The position numbers and the translations under genes are program-made. This document shows, piece by piece, positions 6,369-6,945 of a DNA stretch of 6,945 bases; within the stretch, counting starts at the first letter, position 1; each line of letters begins with the position of its first letter. The stretch comes from Candidatus Zhuqueibacterota bacterium 4484_188 (GTDB lineage Bacteria; Calditrichota; Calditrichia; RBG-13-44-9): positions 1 through 6,945 of the forward strand of contig MVCZ01000207.1 of NCBI GenBank assembly GCA_002049825.1, given 5' to 3'. The notes under the pieces are model-generated. The model was not told the origin of the DNA. It made no database searches and saw only the letters and a list, made by a program, of their open reading frames with translations.

Positions 6369-6945
6369 CTAATCTTTCTTCATCCCGTGTTTCTTCCTGG
6401 TGTGCCGGGAAATTTTAGCTGGTCTCGTTTCCTTGCTGAGGTTTTGCCAGGGGTAATGTTTTTCATTCATTACCTCTACTTTGCTCCCGTCTTTCAAACC
6501 CTCCTGACCCACAACCACCACGGCTACACTATCGGGCACGGGATTCAACACTTCAACTTTCTCTGCGTCTTCGAACCCTTTTTTCAGTTCTATTTTTTGC
6601 ACCCCAGGAGAATAAAAAAATAAGAGCGCTCGTTTTCGTAAAGAATAGCCGGTTTGGGCAGCAGCAAGGCATTTTCCCGCGAATCCACCACCAGCATGGT
6701 GCTCAGGAACATCCCCGGGTGCAGGATGTTTTGCGGATCCTTCACGCCTACGGTTACCTTGAACGTACCGCCTTCACGCCTACGGTTACCTTGAACGTAC
6801 CGCTTACCGGGTCGACAATCGGGCTGATTCTTTTTACCCAGCCGGCGAATTTTTTGTCCGGCGCCACGTCGGTGGTTACTACTGCACGTTGGTTGTGGTA
6901 GCATTTGAGTAATTCGTCCTGGGGAACATACAGTTTTACTTCCTT
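6369..6945 (-). pseudogene. Periplasmic adaptor (membrane fusion protein) of an RND efflux pump, C-terminal part, frameshifted
   Basis: This is the C-terminal part of an AcrA/MexA/CusB-like adaptor, which bridges the inner-membrane RND trimer and the outer-membrane channel in the periplasm. The gene runs off the window's high end. Three phases together read as one protein: 6945 to about 6771 (KLYVPQDELL, then VVTTDVAPDKKFAGWVKRIS and PIVDPVSGTFKVTVGVK, a beta-barrel strand pattern); about 6770 to 6606 (DPQNILHPGMFLSTMLVVDS, then LLLPKPAILYENERSYFFIL); and 6602 to 6369 (VQKIELKKGFEDAEKVEVLN, then VVVVGQEGLKDGSKVEVMN, membrane-proximal domain). The first phase change coincides with an exact 32-bp tandem duplication; as written the first phase stops at 6756-6754. 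The second is a small indel near 6600-6606. The tail after VEVMN is strongly basic (about 26 residues, many K/R/H), typical of a disordered end. It lies directly upstream of two RND transporters, as expected. Family assignment is strong; substrate is unknown. Confidence 0.88.
6739..6803. repeat. Exact 32-bp tandem duplication inside the adaptor gene (frameshifting)
   Basis: Bases 6739-6770 and 6771-6802 are identical, and the match extends one base (C at 6771 and 6803). The unit starts CCTTCACGCCTACGG and ends GAACGTACCG. Thirty-two is not a multiple of three. Reading the gene on the minus strand, the phase before the repeat (codon starts at coordinates divisible by 3) moves by exactly the amount needed to enter the phase of DPQNILHPGMF. 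Removing one copy therefore restores a continuous protein through VSGTFKVTVGVKDPQNILHP. Confidence 0.97.

Noticed and set aside
1..6945. Heavy-metal (CusA-type) or specific drug substrate assignment
   Set aside because: No metal-binding Met or Cys clusters or other substrate-specific motifs are visible, and the porter domains carry deletions.

Overview
The window is one stretch of a tripartite RND-type efflux operon read entirely on the minus strand. From high to low coordinates it holds the C-terminal part of a periplasmic adaptor (membrane fusion protein, 6945 to 6369), a 150-bp spacer, a first RND inner-membrane transporter (6218 to 2914), a 38-bp junction, and a second, divergent RND transporter (2875 to beyond base 1). 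The plus strand shows only antisense shadow frames. I see no RNA genes, CRISPR arrays, transposases or phage genes. The operon's 5' end (rest of the adaptor, perhaps an outer-membrane channel) and the 3' end of the second transporter lie outside the window.

The three proteins would normally form an envelope-spanning pump. The RND trimers pick up substrate in the periplasm or inner membrane using the proton gradient, and the adaptor couples them to a TolC-like channel. This implies a diderm bacterium. Base composition looks close to balanced, and the protein style (GMLVDNSIVV and GIVVNNAIVLVD motifs, two adjacent diverged RND genes behind one adaptor) resembles Calditrichota, KSB1-like or other FCB-group bacteria. 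That placement is a guess from style, not a measured assignment. Substrate cannot be inferred.

The striking property is that all three genes are broken as written, yet the reading frames show no nonsense substitutions between the breaks. Every frame change can be put on a discrete short indel. Two are exact tandem duplications that shift frame (37 bp at 4308-4382, 32 bp at 6739-6803). A third duplication (36 bp at 4451-4522) is in frame. Four sites are apparent deletions of about 35 bp to over 100 bp, inferred from missing conserved segments (near 5143, 3779, 3130 and 1704). One more small indel sits near 6600. A REP-like sequence containing CCTGAGCGGAGTCGAAGG sits where the N-terminus of the second transporter should be. 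Either this is a very recently inactivated operon, or the assembly is locally wrong; raw reads would decide. I found no convincing evidence of a new type of system here.
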